The notes below the pieces were generated by a model. It saw nothing but the letters and a program-made list of their open reading frames with translations. It searched no databases and had not been told where the DNA came from. Below, in pieces: positions 16,598-24,697 of a DNA stretch of 64,000 nucleotides. Location: assembly GCA_009991955.1 (NCBI GenBank), contig JAACWS010000023.1, positions 48,118 through 112,117 of the forward strand. Reading direction: 5' to 3'. Numbering within the stretch: the first letter of the stretch is position 1; every line of letters starts with the position of its first letter. This stretch comes from Spirochaetales bacterium. GTDB taxonomy: Bacteria > Spirochaetota > Spirochaetia > DSM-27196 > Salinispiraceae. Position numbers and translations under genes: made by a program.

Positions 16598-18763
16598 CTA
16601 ACGAAGCAAATCAAAAAGATTATACTTCTGGAAAATTGAAACAGTTATAAGCGAAACTACTGCCATAATTTTAATGAGAATATCCAAAGACGGACCAACA
16701 GTATCCTTTAACGGGTCTCCTACCGTATCACCAATAACGGCCGCCGAATGGGCCTCACTCCCCTTTCCACCGTGATTTCCTTGTTCAATGAATTTCTTCG
16801 CATTGTCCCACGCTCCGCCGGCATTCGCCGTATAAAGAGCCAACATGATCGCCGAAAGAGTCGTTCCAATGAGTAATCCTCCGACAAAATTCGGACCAAA
16901 GAGAAATCCCGAGGCTACAGGTGTCAGTACCGAAAGAAGAGCCGGATACTTCATTTCCTGCAAAGCTCCCGCACTCGAAATTTCAATGCAGAGGCGATAG
17001 TCAGGTTTACTCTCGCCGGTAAGAATTTTTGGATCCGCTTGGAACTGTCGCCGGACCTCTTGAACCATTTTTCTCGCAGCCTTCGCCACCGCTTCTATGA
17101 GGATACCGGAGAATAGATAGGGAAGGGCCGCACCAATGAGCGCCCCGGATAAAACCAAGGGATCGATCATGTTCAGCTGAAGAGTAAAAGTCTCCATAGT
17201 TTCCGGTGACACTTGGGCGTAGAGAAATGATGCGAAGAGAGACAGAGCCGCCAAGGTCGCTGACCCAATTGCAAAACCCTTTCCAATCGCCGCCGTCGTA
17301 TTCCCGACCGAGTCCAGTTCATCGGTAATTTCTCGAACCGTTGGGGGTAATTTCGCCATCTCGCTAATTCCCCCTGCGTTATCCGCGATGGGACCGTAGG
17401 TATCTACCGAAACGGTTGACACGACAAATGACAGCATTCCAATAGCCGCCATTGCCACCCCAAACAGGCCCGATAGGTAGTACGAGCCAATGACCGCAAG
17501 AGCAAGCACGATCAGGGGAGCAAAAACACTTTTCATCCCCGATGCCATTCCTTCGGTAATATTGAGGGCAGTACCTTCCCGGCTGGCCGCCGAGATTCGT
17601 TGAGTTGGGGTAAAATTATAGCTAGTATAATACTCTGCCAACTGGCCAACTAAAATTCCACTAGCAATTCCCATAAGAGCCGATAGCCAAGGACTCATGG
17701 GTCCAACGGCAAACCCGATTGCGCTCAACTCAGCACTACTAAAGGGGCTAAAGTAGAAATAGGTAAGCAGACCGGTGAATACAACCGTAAGCCCTGCGGC
17801 GGCGAAAACCGATGAGTTTAATTCCTTATGAGGGTGGTCGGACACTTTTTTTGTTATGAGGTATATGATACCTAAGATTGAACTAATGACACCTATCCCC
17901 GCAAAAATGAGGGGGAAGAGCAGAACCGCACCTATGAGATCATCGGAAATAAAGAGGTTCGATGGTAGGGTGTAATAAACGTAGGATGCCAGTACGACAC
18001 TCGAGATAAGTGCACCAACATAGCTCTCTAAGAGGTCCGCTCCCAAACCCGCCACGTCACCCACGTTATCTCCGACATTATCTGCGATCGTTGCAGGATT
18101 CCGCGGGTCGTCCTCGGGAATGTGAGCTTCGGTTTTGCCTACAAGATCCGCTCCCATATCCGCTGCCTTGGTGTATATTCCGCCCCCAACCCGATCGAAC
18201 ATAGCGATAACCGAACACCCAAGGGCGTATCCCGAAACCGTCATTGTAAAGGGAATAAAATTGATACCCAGCCAGTTAGCGGAAACCGTCAGGTTTTCTG
18301 GCCGCATTTGCCCAAGAATATTTCCAAAAACTACATACACTATTGTGAGTCCTAAAAGGGAGAATCCCCCAACGCTCAGACCCATTACCGAGCCACCTTG
18401 GAAAGCGACTTTCAAGGTTTGTCCAATACTCGATGTTTCAAGAGCACGATTAGAAACTCGAACGTTTGCAATGGTGGCAATTTTCATACCTATCCACCCG
18501 GCGCTTCCACTCATTAACGCCCCGAGTACAAAAGCAACTCCCGTATACCAACTCACAATAAGGGATAAAATAATGGCAATGATAACAGCGATGCCGGCTA
18601 TTACCTTGTATTCGTGGGTTATAAAGGCATCAGCCCCCTCTTGAATTGCACCGGCGATCTCCTGCATCAGGGGGGTTCCTGGTTTTAGTCGCTTTACCCC
18701 GTAGAAGTTAATAGCCGCAAAGGACAAGGCTCCTACAATAGCGACGATGACGATTCCAATCAT
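16598..18763 (-). CDS. hppA: Membrane-bound ion-pumping pyrophosphatase, potassium-dependent type
   Basis: Integral membrane enzyme coupling pyrophosphate hydrolysis to proton or sodium export. 721 residues and about 16 hydrophobic segments. The substrate site is visible: GGIYTKAADMGADLVGK followed by DDPRNPATIADNVGDNVGD, and a second acidic site DNAGG / TDELDSVGNTTAA. The Ala in GNTTAA marks the potassium-dependent subfamily (potassium-independent enzymes have Lys there). That subfamily includes both sodium and proton pumps; I cannot tell which. GAGGAT precedes the ATG. Confidence 0.95.
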   Translation of the reverse strand: MIGIVIVAIVGALSFAAINFYGVKRLKPGTPLMQEIAGAIQEGADAFITHEYKVIAGIAVIIAIILSLIVSWYTGVAFVLGALMSGSAGWIGMKIATIANVRVSNRALETSSIGQTLKVAFQGGSVMGLSVGGFSLLGLTIVYVVFGNILGQMRPENLTVSANWLGINFIPFTMTVSGYALGCSVIAMFDRVGGGIYTKAADMGADLVGKTEAHIPEDDPRNPATIADNVGDNVGDVAGLGADLLESYVGALISSVVLASYVYYTLPSNLFISDDLIGAVLLFPLIFAGIGVISSILGIIYLITKKVSDHPHKELNSSVFAAAGLTVVFTGLLTYFYFSPFSSAELSAIGFAVGPMSPWLSALMGIASGILVGQLAEYYTSYNFTPTQRISAASREGTALNITEGMASGMKSVFAPLIVLALAVIGSYYLSGLFGVAMAAIGMLSFVVSTVSVDTYGPIADNAGGISEMAKLPPTVREITDELDSVGNTTAAIGKGFAIGSATLAALSLFASFLYAQVSPETMETFTLQLNMIDPLVLSGALIGAALPYLFSGILIEAVAKAARKMVQEVRRQFQADPKILTGESKPDYRLCIEISSAGALQEMKYPALLSVLTPVASGFLFGPNFVGGLLIGTTLSAIMLALYTANAGGAWDNAKKFIEQGNHGGKGSEAHSAAVIGDTVGDPLKDTVGPSLDILIKIMAVVSLITVSIFQKYNLFDLLR

Positions 18764-18841
18764 GGGTTCATCCTCTTTTCTTAGTTTGCCTTAGAATGAT
18801 AGCATTGAAGTCTGTAGCCCGCAACGGAAAGGAGACGTGAT

Positions 18842-19378
18842 ATGCATGTACTCAAGGACTCGAACAGATTTTTGCCCGAAGAATTTCCCCTGGGATCTTG
18901 GGAGGATTTTAAGCCCCGAGATCGGGCAGTTCTCATGTTTGTCCAGGACGGCAATTCGGTACTCCTCATTCATAAAAAGCGAGGGCTAGGCGCCGGTAAA
19001 GTGAATGCTCCGGGGGGGCGACTGGAGCCTGGAGAGTCGTATGTCGACGCAGCTATTCGTGAATGCCAAGAGGAGGTCCATATTACACCGATAGAACCTA
19101 TAAAAATTGGAGAACTCTACTTTCGGTTTACCAATGGCCATACAATTTATGGAGAGGTATTTTGGAGTATTTCTCACCTGGGTACCATGAAAGAAACCGA
19201 AGAAGCTCTACCCTTTTGGTGCGAGCTTCATGAATTACCCTACGATAAAATGTGGGCCGATGATAGAATTTGGCTTCCAGCGGTTGTTATGGGTCATAAA
19301 TTCCGGGGCTTTTTCGACTTTAACGAGGATACGATGCTAAGCGGGCGGGTAGAGTTTTTGCAAAGGATTGAATCCTAA
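18842..19378 (+). CDS. Nudix hydrolase (8-oxo-dGTPase / MTH1-like)
   Basis: Nucleoside-diphosphate-linked hydrolase of 178 residues. The Nudix box reads GGRLEPGESYVDAAIREC then QEEVHI, with the Gly, Glu and REXXEE residues in place. The region before it (VLLIHKKRGLGAGKVNAPGG) and the later WCELHELPYDKMWADDRIWLP match the oxidised purine nucleotide phosphatase branch. AAAGGAG lies 8 bp before the ATG. It probably cleans the nucleotide pool. The C terminus contains the -35 box of the next gene's promoter. Confidence 0.88.
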   Translation: MHVLKDSNRFLPEEFPLGSWEDFKPRDRAVLMFVQDGNSVLLIHKKRGLGAGKVNAPGGRLEPGESYVDAAIRECQEEVHITPIEPIKIGELYFRFTNGHTIYGEVFWSISHLGTMKETEEALPFWCELHELPYDKMWADDRIWLPAVVMGHKFRGFFDFNEDTMLSGRVEFLQRIES

Positions 19379-19402
19379 AGAATAACGAGTTATTATTATC
19401 TA
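19368..19402 (+). promoter_or_regulatory. Leaderless-type promoter of the beta-lactamase-fold gene
   Basis: TTGAAT at 19368-19373, 17-bp spacer, TATTAT at 19391-19396, then exactly 6 bp to ATG 19403. The start of transcription, normally 7 bp after the -10 box, would be the A of the ATG. No Shine-Dalgarno sequence is present. Confidence 0.6.
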
Positions 19403-20260
19403 ATGACTGACGTTCCAAAGCCTCGCAAGGGACCTTTGAAAGTAAAAAACAATGGTTTTTTGAGTATTTTTCCCCTTGGCACAGGGGGCGCTTTTTCAAA
19501 AAAACTTTATCAGAATAATTATTTGCTCATAAAGGGCGATGAACATCTGTTAATCGATTGTGGAGCAAGGACTCCTCAGGCCTTCTTTGAACTAGGTTTT
19601 CCGATTACCGGTGTCGAAAACTTCCTGATAACCCATTCCCACGCCGATCACGTTGGAGGCCTTGAAGAAGTCGCCCTTATGGGTCGATATATGACCAAAC
19701 GACGACCTTCGATGGTCATTACCCCCCAATACGAGCGAATATTGTGGACAAATAGTCTCAAGGGAGGAGCCGCCTACAACGAACGTCGAAACAACAAACT
19801 CTTGGCCTTTGACGATTTTTTCGTCCCTATTTACCCGCAACCTTCAACAAGACTGGATCGACAGGGCTGGTCACTTCAGTTTCGGGGCTTCGACTTATTC
19901 ATGTTTCGAACTATGCACATTCCAGACTCGACACCTTCGTGGAAACAAAGTGCTTATTCAATAGGGCTTGTGGTCGACAATCGTTTCTTTTTTACCGGCG
20001 ATACCCGTTTTGATCCTACTTTGGTAGACGAAGTGATGGGTTCCTTTCCTATAGAAGTGGCTTTTCACGATGTGCAGTTCTTTCCCGGGGGTGTGCATGC
20101 CTCGTTTGACGAAATTTCTACTTTACCCGGGGATTTCAAGAAAATCACCTATCTCATGCACTACCCTGACACCTACGAAAATCAGGAGTCCAAAGTTCTA
20201 CAAGCCGGCTTTCGGGGATTTGTTCAACAACATTCGTACTATGATTTTACAAAACCCTAG
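19403..20260 (+). CDS. Metallo-beta-lactamase-fold hydrolase
   Basis: 285 residues. The metal ligands are clear: THSHADHVGG (near residue 78), a later His in the region RTMHIPD, the Asp in FFTGDTRFD and a last His in LMHYPD. An N-terminal PLGTGGAFSKKLYQNNYLL is like the RNase Z / phosphodiesterase group, but the RNase Z exosite is not seen. Substrate unknown. The gene has no Shine-Dalgarno site and a promoter placed for a leaderless message. Its 3' end overlaps the convergent lipid kinase by 14 bp. Confidence 0.85.
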   Translation: MTDVPKPRKGPLKVKNNGFLSIFPLGTGGAFSKKLYQNNYLLIKGDEHLLIDCGARTPQAFFELGFPITGVENFLITHSHADHVGGLEEVALMGRYMTKRRPSMVITPQYERILWTNSLKGGAAYNERRNNKLLAFDDFFVPIYPQPSTRLDRQGWSLQFRGFDLFMFRTMHIPDSTPSWKQSAYSIGLVVDNRFFFTGDTRFDPTLVDEVMGSFPIEVAFHDVQFFPGGVHASFDEISTLPGDFKKITYLMHYPDTYENQESKVLQAGFRGFVQQHSYYDFTKP

Positions 20261-21323
20261 GAAGAAGTTGAATTCTCTCAAAGATCACGGGGAAGTCCTC
20301 GGGTTCTAACCATGCAATTTCGCCATCCATTTGCATAGGAAGTAGGGCATCGTAGTGGATTTCTAATCTTTGCGCTTTGTACATTTGTACCCGGGGATTG
20401 TTACCATGCTCAGCTTTATACAGGTGACTTTTTAGTGCAAGGTTTTGACCGAGGCTACCCATTGGTATAAGACAGACGTTTTCTTCGGATGGAAGAATAG
20501 GTATACCCATCCCGTAGGTTCTCCTTCCCGAGGCCCCAAAACACATTATGCCTGGCACCAAGTGTAGAGTCTGTATAGGTCCATTCGGTTGACTGAGCAC
20601 CACCTTACACTCTCGTAAATCGTATTTCTTTCGATAAAAGAGCACTCCCAAATCAGCGGCGATTTTATACGCCTCACCAGGAAGGGTTCTTTTGTATTTT
20701 TGAGAAAGAAATCCTATATAGGCGTCCATGCCTACTCCAGTAATATTGCCTGATAACCTATTAAACCCCCGAGAAGTAGTAACCCTTACTGCCTCTAGAA
20801 GTTTTCCCGGTGACTTGGGTCCATGAAAAACGAAATGGACTAAATCTTCCGGTGTACGTACATCTACACCGTCATTTCCTGTGCCCATAGGGTATCGGCA
20901 CAGTCGAGTATCCACTCCCCTTTCGATAATTCCGTTGAGTACCTCTTGGTGGGTTCCATCACCTCCGAAAGAGACAAGTATGCCTAGAGCTCCTTGAATT
21001 CTCAAATCGTGGGCCTGCCGTATCAACTCTCCCGGTTCGTGGCTTGCGATGACATGTACACGGTTGATCTGATTTTTGTTTCGTTGGTCTTGAGGTACTA
21101 GAAAAGCAGAAACCGATTCTAAGGACTCGATGAGGGCTGTTCTTTCTTTTGAACTTTGAATCTTTCCCGCCGCTGGATTTACCATGAGGAATAACTGGGA
21201 GGAAACCTCGCTCCAGGAAGGGCTGGCCCGGACTACTTTTTCGAAAACTCGTTTTAGTCTATCAAGAAAATTCCCTAAGACTTCAGGAGAAACCTTTGGT
21301 CCCTGTTGTTCTTGTATATACAC
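20247..21323 (-). CDS. Diacylglycerol kinase-family lipid kinase
   Basis: Catalytic domain of the DAGK/sphingosine kinase/YegS type: the N-terminal FLMVNPAAGK, nucleotide-binding SFGGDGTHQEVLNG and PMGTGNDG, then a C-terminal beta domain ending with MQMDGE. The open frame reaches back to GTG 21377, inside the HAD gene, but GGGGTGA overlapping the HAD stop is placed 5-6 bp before GTG 21323, which I choose. About 55 residues precede the catalytic core. Likely phosphorylates a lipid; the substrate is not readable. Confidence 0.85.
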   Translation of the reverse strand: MYIQEQQGPKVSPEVLGNFLDRLKRVFEKVVRASPSWSEVSSQLFLMVNPAAGKIQSSKERTALIESLESVSAFLVPQDQRNKNQINRVHVIASHEPGELIRQAHDLRIQGALGILVSFGGDGTHQEVLNGIIERGVDTRLCRYPMGTGNDGVDVRTPEDLVHFVFHGPKSPGKLLEAVRVTTSRGFNRLSGNITGVGMDAYIGFLSQKYKRTLPGEAYKIAADLGVLFYRKKYDLRECKVVLSQPNGPIQTLHLVPGIMCFGASGRRTYGMGIPILPSEENVCLIPMGSLGQNLALKSHLYKAEHGNNPRVQMYKAQRLEIHYDALLPMQMDGEIAWLEPEDFPVIFERIQLLPRVL

Positions 21324-21327
21324 TTGC

Positions 21328-22059
21328 TCACCCCATTGTTCGAATATATTCGGGAAGAGTATAAATCTCTTCGACACCGGTTACGAGTAACCCTACCATT
21401 CCAACCTCAAGTCCTGGGGAAATATCTACACCGTATCGATCTCCAACAGTCATACACCGATGGGGTTCACATCCCATGAGCCTCGCCGCTAAGACGAAAC
21501 TAGGAGGATGAGGCTTACTCAATCCGAGAGTATCGAGGCCGACCAAGGAAGAAACAAAGTCCGAAACACCAAGGATATCGAGGGTTCTTTGGGCTAGTTC
21601 GACCGGATTGTTTGTGACAACCGCAAGACGAAAATCTTTTGCCAGTCTTGATAGCACATCTTGAAGAACCGGGTCGGGCGAAAGAAAAAAATCCACGCAA
21701 ATTTCCTGATTTCTCCATTTGGCGTTTTCAATTATTGAAATGCCAAACTCAAGAAAAGTATTTCCCAAACTCGGTAGGTGACCTTGGTTTAACCGGGCGT
21801 ACTCATTGCGATAAACATCAATGGTTGTTTTTGTGTATTCGAGGTTCCAACCCTTCTCTTGGGCGAGTCGGGCGACAAGTACGTCTTCCTGGTGTCTTGC
21901 ATAGGGAGGATTGGTATAGAGGGTGTTATCCATATCAAAAACAAGGCCTTCTAAAGGCCCCCGGTAATTTTCATTAGGAAAGGCTTTCATCGACTTCCAT
22001 GATAGATTGTGAAAATAGGATTGAACAAGTAGAATCGATGGGTGAATGGAATCTTTCAT
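21328..22059 (-). CDS. HAD-superfamily hydrolase
   Basis: Phosphatase-type HAD protein. Motif I FDMDNTLY, motif II VTNNP, the motif III Lys in GLSKPHP and motif IV GDRYGVD are present. The cap-1 region between motif I and II is helical, so it is the beta-phosphoglucomutase/pyrimidine nucleotidase-like class; substrate unknown. The frame opens at 22086, but GGAGG is 7 bp before ATG 22059, so that is the start. It is followed by the lipid kinase with 4 bp between stop and start. Its 5' end overlaps the divergent DUF6765 gene by 18 bp. Confidence 0.85.
   Translation of the reverse strand: MKDSIHPSILLVQSYFHNLSWKSMKAFPNENYRGPLEGLVFDMDNTLYTNPPYARHQEDVLVARLAQEKGWNLEYTKTTIDVYRNEYARLNQGHLPSLGNTFLEFGISIIENAKWRNQEICVDFFLSPDPVLQDVLSRLAKDFRLAVVTNNPVELAQRTLDILGVSDFVSSLVGLDTLGLSKPHPPSFVLAARLMGCEPHRCMTVGDRYGVDISPGLEVGMVGLLVTGVEEIYTLPEYIRTMG
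22007..22041 (+). promoter_or_regulatory. Leaderless-type promoter of the DUF6765 gene, inside the HAD coding region
   Basis: TTGTGA at 22007-22012, 17-bp spacer, TAGAAT at 22030-22035, 6 bp, then GTG 22042. The promoter lies wholly within the opposite-strand HAD gene. Confidence 0.6.
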
Positions 22060-23004
22060 TATTATACCTCCTATTTCCTTGCCCAAAGAGCGGGCTTTAG
22101 TTCTGGAGATTCGGAGATTCTTGCCTATAGCTCTACCTACGTAGACTCCAATGTCGCTCCGCTAGGTTTAAGGCTACCTTCGGGTATTGAATATTCTACT
22201 ATTGCAACCCACCATTTTGGTTTTTGGGATCGAGGCCAGGAAGAAGAAGTGTGGATACCGTTTCATTTCTTTCCCGGTGGATCTGGAAGGACAAACCCGG
22301 AGATTACTAGACCAAATAGCGAACCCGTCAAAGAGCTCTTGATTGAAGCCTTAAAGTCTCGGAACCTTTATAGAGTTGGCATAGCGTTGCATACCTATGC
22401 TGACTCCTGGGCCCATCAGGGTTTCGTAGGAAGATCCAATCCTATCAACATCATCGCTCCCCACTCCCCTATACCCCCGATCGGTCACGCCCAGGCCGGG
22501 AACTTACCCGACCGATGGCTCACTACTTGGAACGATCCACGCATCGAAACGGGCCTTGTAATAAACAAAATACGGTTTTTCGAAGCCGCTAAGATGATCT
22601 ACCGCTATCTCTGTACCTACAATCATCGCTCTTTTGCCGATGAAACCTTTGTCCTTTCAGAGCTCGAACAAGTGCTCGACGATTCGGACCGAAATAGGGG
22701 CCCTTTGAAGTCCGATGAGGGACTTGCCGTAGATTTCCAGATACTCCTGGGGGTACGTCCTTACAATCGAGGGGATTGGAGAGGTAGAGTACTAGGGAAG
22801 AACGAAGAGGAATTTACCGACAAAGCCGAAAAGCAACGGGACTTCATAGACTGGATAAAAAACGAAACTCTTTATCGGACGGCCTTGTCCCAACCCCGCA
22901 CCGTTCGGGTGCGAGAGAACTTCGAAGAAACCGATTATTATAAGTGGATGGAGGGAGCAAAAAGCCAACTCGAGTCTGCAAAAAGAATTCTCAGAAACCT
23001 ATGA
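22042..23004 (+). CDS. DUF6765-family protein
   Basis: 320 residues starting with GTG. The N terminus (FHYYTSYFLAQRAGFSSGDSEILAYSSTYVD) and the central ALHTYADSWAHQGFVG match the DUF6765 family, which shares His and Asp spacing with zinc-dependent phospholipase C-like proteins. There is no signal peptide. Function is unknown. No Shine-Dalgarno site is present, and transcription is predicted to begin at the start codon. A strong terminator follows. Confidence 0.7.
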   Translation: MNGIFHYYTSYFLAQRAGFSSGDSEILAYSSTYVDSNVAPLGLRLPSGIEYSTIATHHFGFWDRGQEEEVWIPFHFFPGGSGRTNPEITRPNSEPVKELLIEALKSRNLYRVGIALHTYADSWAHQGFVGRSNPINIIAPHSPIPPIGHAQAGNLPDRWLTTWNDPRIETGLVINKIRFFEAAKMIYRYLCTYNHRSFADETFVLSELEQVLDDSDRNRGPLKSDEGLAVDFQILLGVRPYNRGDWRGRVLGKNEEEFTDKAEKQRDFIDWIKNETLYRTALSQPRTVRVRENFEETDYYKWMEGAKSQLESAKRILRNL

Positions 23005-23035
23005 GAAGCAGAATACTAAAAGTAGATCGAAAAAA

Positions 23036-23060
23036 AAAGGCTACCCGAAGGTAGCCTTTT
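23036..23060. terminator. Bidirectional terminator between DUF6765 and the RRM gene
   Basis: GGCTACC / GGTAGCC stem with CGAA tetraloop (23039-23056), nine A before it and four T after it. It serves both converging genes. Confidence 0.9.
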
Positions 23061-23082
23061 CAATTCGCCTAATTAGACAAAC

Positions 23083-23394
23083 TTAGTAACGAGGACCAGA
23101 ATCTCGTCGTGGACCATCGAAACGACGTCCGCCGCCACCACCCTGCTGAGGGGGTTGAGCAACGTTTACACGTAGCCTCCGGCCATCGAGTTCTTGTTCG
23201 TTAAGAGCTTGAATAGCCGCCTGAGCAGCGTCATCGTTTTCCATTTCGACGAAACCAAAGCCCTTCGACTGACCAGTCTGTCGGTCGAAAATGATATTCA
23301 CCGAAACGATTTCACCGTAGGGTGAAAAATGCTCCCGAAGACTTTCTTCGGTGGTTCGGTAATTCATATTACCGACATACAATTTATTGGACAT
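23083..23394 (-). CDS. RRM-domain RNA-binding protein
   Basis: 103 residues. One RNA recognition motif with RNP2 (KLYVGNMNY) and RNP1 (SKGFGFVEM), followed by a short Gly/Arg/Pro tail (QQGGGGGRRFDGPRR). This is the bacterial RbpA/RbpB-like layout, usually cold-inducible and acting on mRNA. GAGAGAGG is 7 bp before the ATG. A promoter at 23608-23580 predicts a leader of about 180 nt, which could carry structure for temperature control. Confidence 0.92.
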   Translation of the reverse strand: MSNKLYVGNMNYRTTEESLREHFSPYGEIVSVNIIFDRQTGQSKGFGFVEMENDDAAQAAIQALNEQELDGRRLRVNVAQPPQQGGGGGRRFDGPRRDSGPRY

Positions 23395-23579
23395 GCCAAC
23401 CTCTCTCGTCCGCGCTATGAATCACGGACCACTTACGTGTGCTCGAAAGCACCAAACTTTCCGATTTCTTCTCATAGCTTCCTAAGACGCGGGGACCGAG
23501 AAAGGCTCACGACAATCCGAAAATCAATGCAAAAGAAACGGTACTGGCGTCCACCAAGTGAGCCATCCAGTACGTTAGA

Positions 23580-23608
23580 ATAGTACTTCACAATGACTCA
23601 CCTGTCAA
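23580..23608 (-). promoter_or_regulatory. Promoter of the RRM gene with long 5' leader
   Basis: On the minus strand TTGACA (23608-23603), 17-bp spacer, TACTAT (23585-23580). The predicted start near 23573 leaves about 180 nt of untranslated leader (23395-23573). I see no known riboswitch there. Confidence 0.6.
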
Positions 23609-24635
23609 CAAGCTGAATACTATCCAAGACCTGTCGGAAATACCGCCGGTTTATCCAGAATGGGTCAGCTAGACAAAAGAAATTCACAACCAGATAATCG
23701 TTGGTTCGCTCCCAAATACGATATTCTTGGTAATTCCACACCCCCGGGCGAATCTGAACGAAAGCACCGAGTTGTATACCTTGGTCTACTTCCTTGACAA
23801 AATAGTGATCGAATTCAATTTCTCCCGACCTACGAAACACCGTTGCGAAAAGAAACTGGATATCTGAATGAACACCCGCAGCTTCGGCCTCGGCTCGGTC
23901 GTAGGTTTCTACCGATAGTTGAGCGTCGGTGGCATTGTAATATCCCAGGGAAATACTATTGGCATCCTTCGAGGCCCTTCTCCAATTATTGTCGAAGAGG
24001 ATTGAGACAAGACCTAAAGTTGCGTGTACCCCATCAACTGGTCTTATAGGACTCAATCGGGTGTTCTTGGGAGAGTACGATTCGGTCGACACGGTCGAAA
24101 AAAAGGTACCTAAACCCTGCTGGCTAAGAGTACCACTTCTTTCCAAAAAGTACACCGGATCGGGATTATCGTCCTCGTAGAGTGCCGTAAAGCCAAACAT
24201 AGGAGCAAGAAAGGGAAAAAAGGCCCGGAAGGGGGAAAGACCGGGAAGGGAAACAGAAGTCCATGCCCCCTCCGAAGCCCTGGCACTGGGTATGAGTTCA
24301 ACAAACGAAAGGATTTCTTCCGCTCCCTGCCCGAGGGGAGTACCTTCATAACCCGGTTCTTCCTCTCTCTGAACGAGCTCCAGGGAGCCTTGAGGGGTTA
24401 CGACGAACAAGGAAAGGGAGTTGAGCGATTGGTTCGTCGATAGATTTATACTTCGTACCCCTACGAGGATTTCGCTGGGGCCTCCTTGGCCAAACCAATA
24501 AGCTCGAAGAAAGGGATCAGGAAAACGATTGTCTCTAAAAATGCCGTAGCTGTTGACCTGGGGCAGATCTGGCCAAGAAGAAACCGGCAATAGAACCATC
24601 AGTGTGACTAAAACAAGAAAATGCGAGCGTTTCAT
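23598..24635 (-). CDS. Exported protein of unknown function
   Basis: 345 residues with a typical signal peptide (MKRSHFLVLVTLMVLLPVSSW). The mature part is beta-rich, with many aromatic and acidic residues and only a single Cys near the C terminus. I do not recognise a domain. GGAGGAGG is about 6 bp before the ATG. It lies 60 bp after a SUMF1-like lipoprotein and may be its partner in the periplasm. Its stop overlaps the -35 box of the RRM promoter. Confidence 0.7.
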   Translation of the reverse strand: MKRSHFLVLVTLMVLLPVSSWPDLPQVNSYGIFRDNRFPDPFLRAYWFGQGGPSEILVGVRSINLSTNQSLNSLSLFVVTPQGSLELVQREEEPGYEGTPLGQGAEEILSFVELIPSARASEGAWTSVSLPGLSPFRAFFPFLAPMFGFTALYEDDNPDPVYFLERSGTLSQQGLGTFFSTVSTESYSPKNTRLSPIRPVDGVHATLGLVSILFDNNWRRASKDANSISLGYYNATDAQLSVETYDRAEAEAAGVHSDIQFLFATVFRRSGEIEFDHYFVKEVDQGIQLGAFVQIRPGVWNYQEYRIWERTNDYLVVNFFCLADPFWINRRYFRQVLDSIQLVDR

Positions 24636-24697
24636 AGAGCCTCCTCCTACTATTTACAGGCGTGGAAGCTCTCCTGATTTTATTTTCATAAAAAAAA

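Noticed and set aside
18135..18644. 169-residue frame antisense to the membrane pyrophosphatase
   Set aside because: Lies wholly within a clear, conserved gene on the other strand; no start signals.
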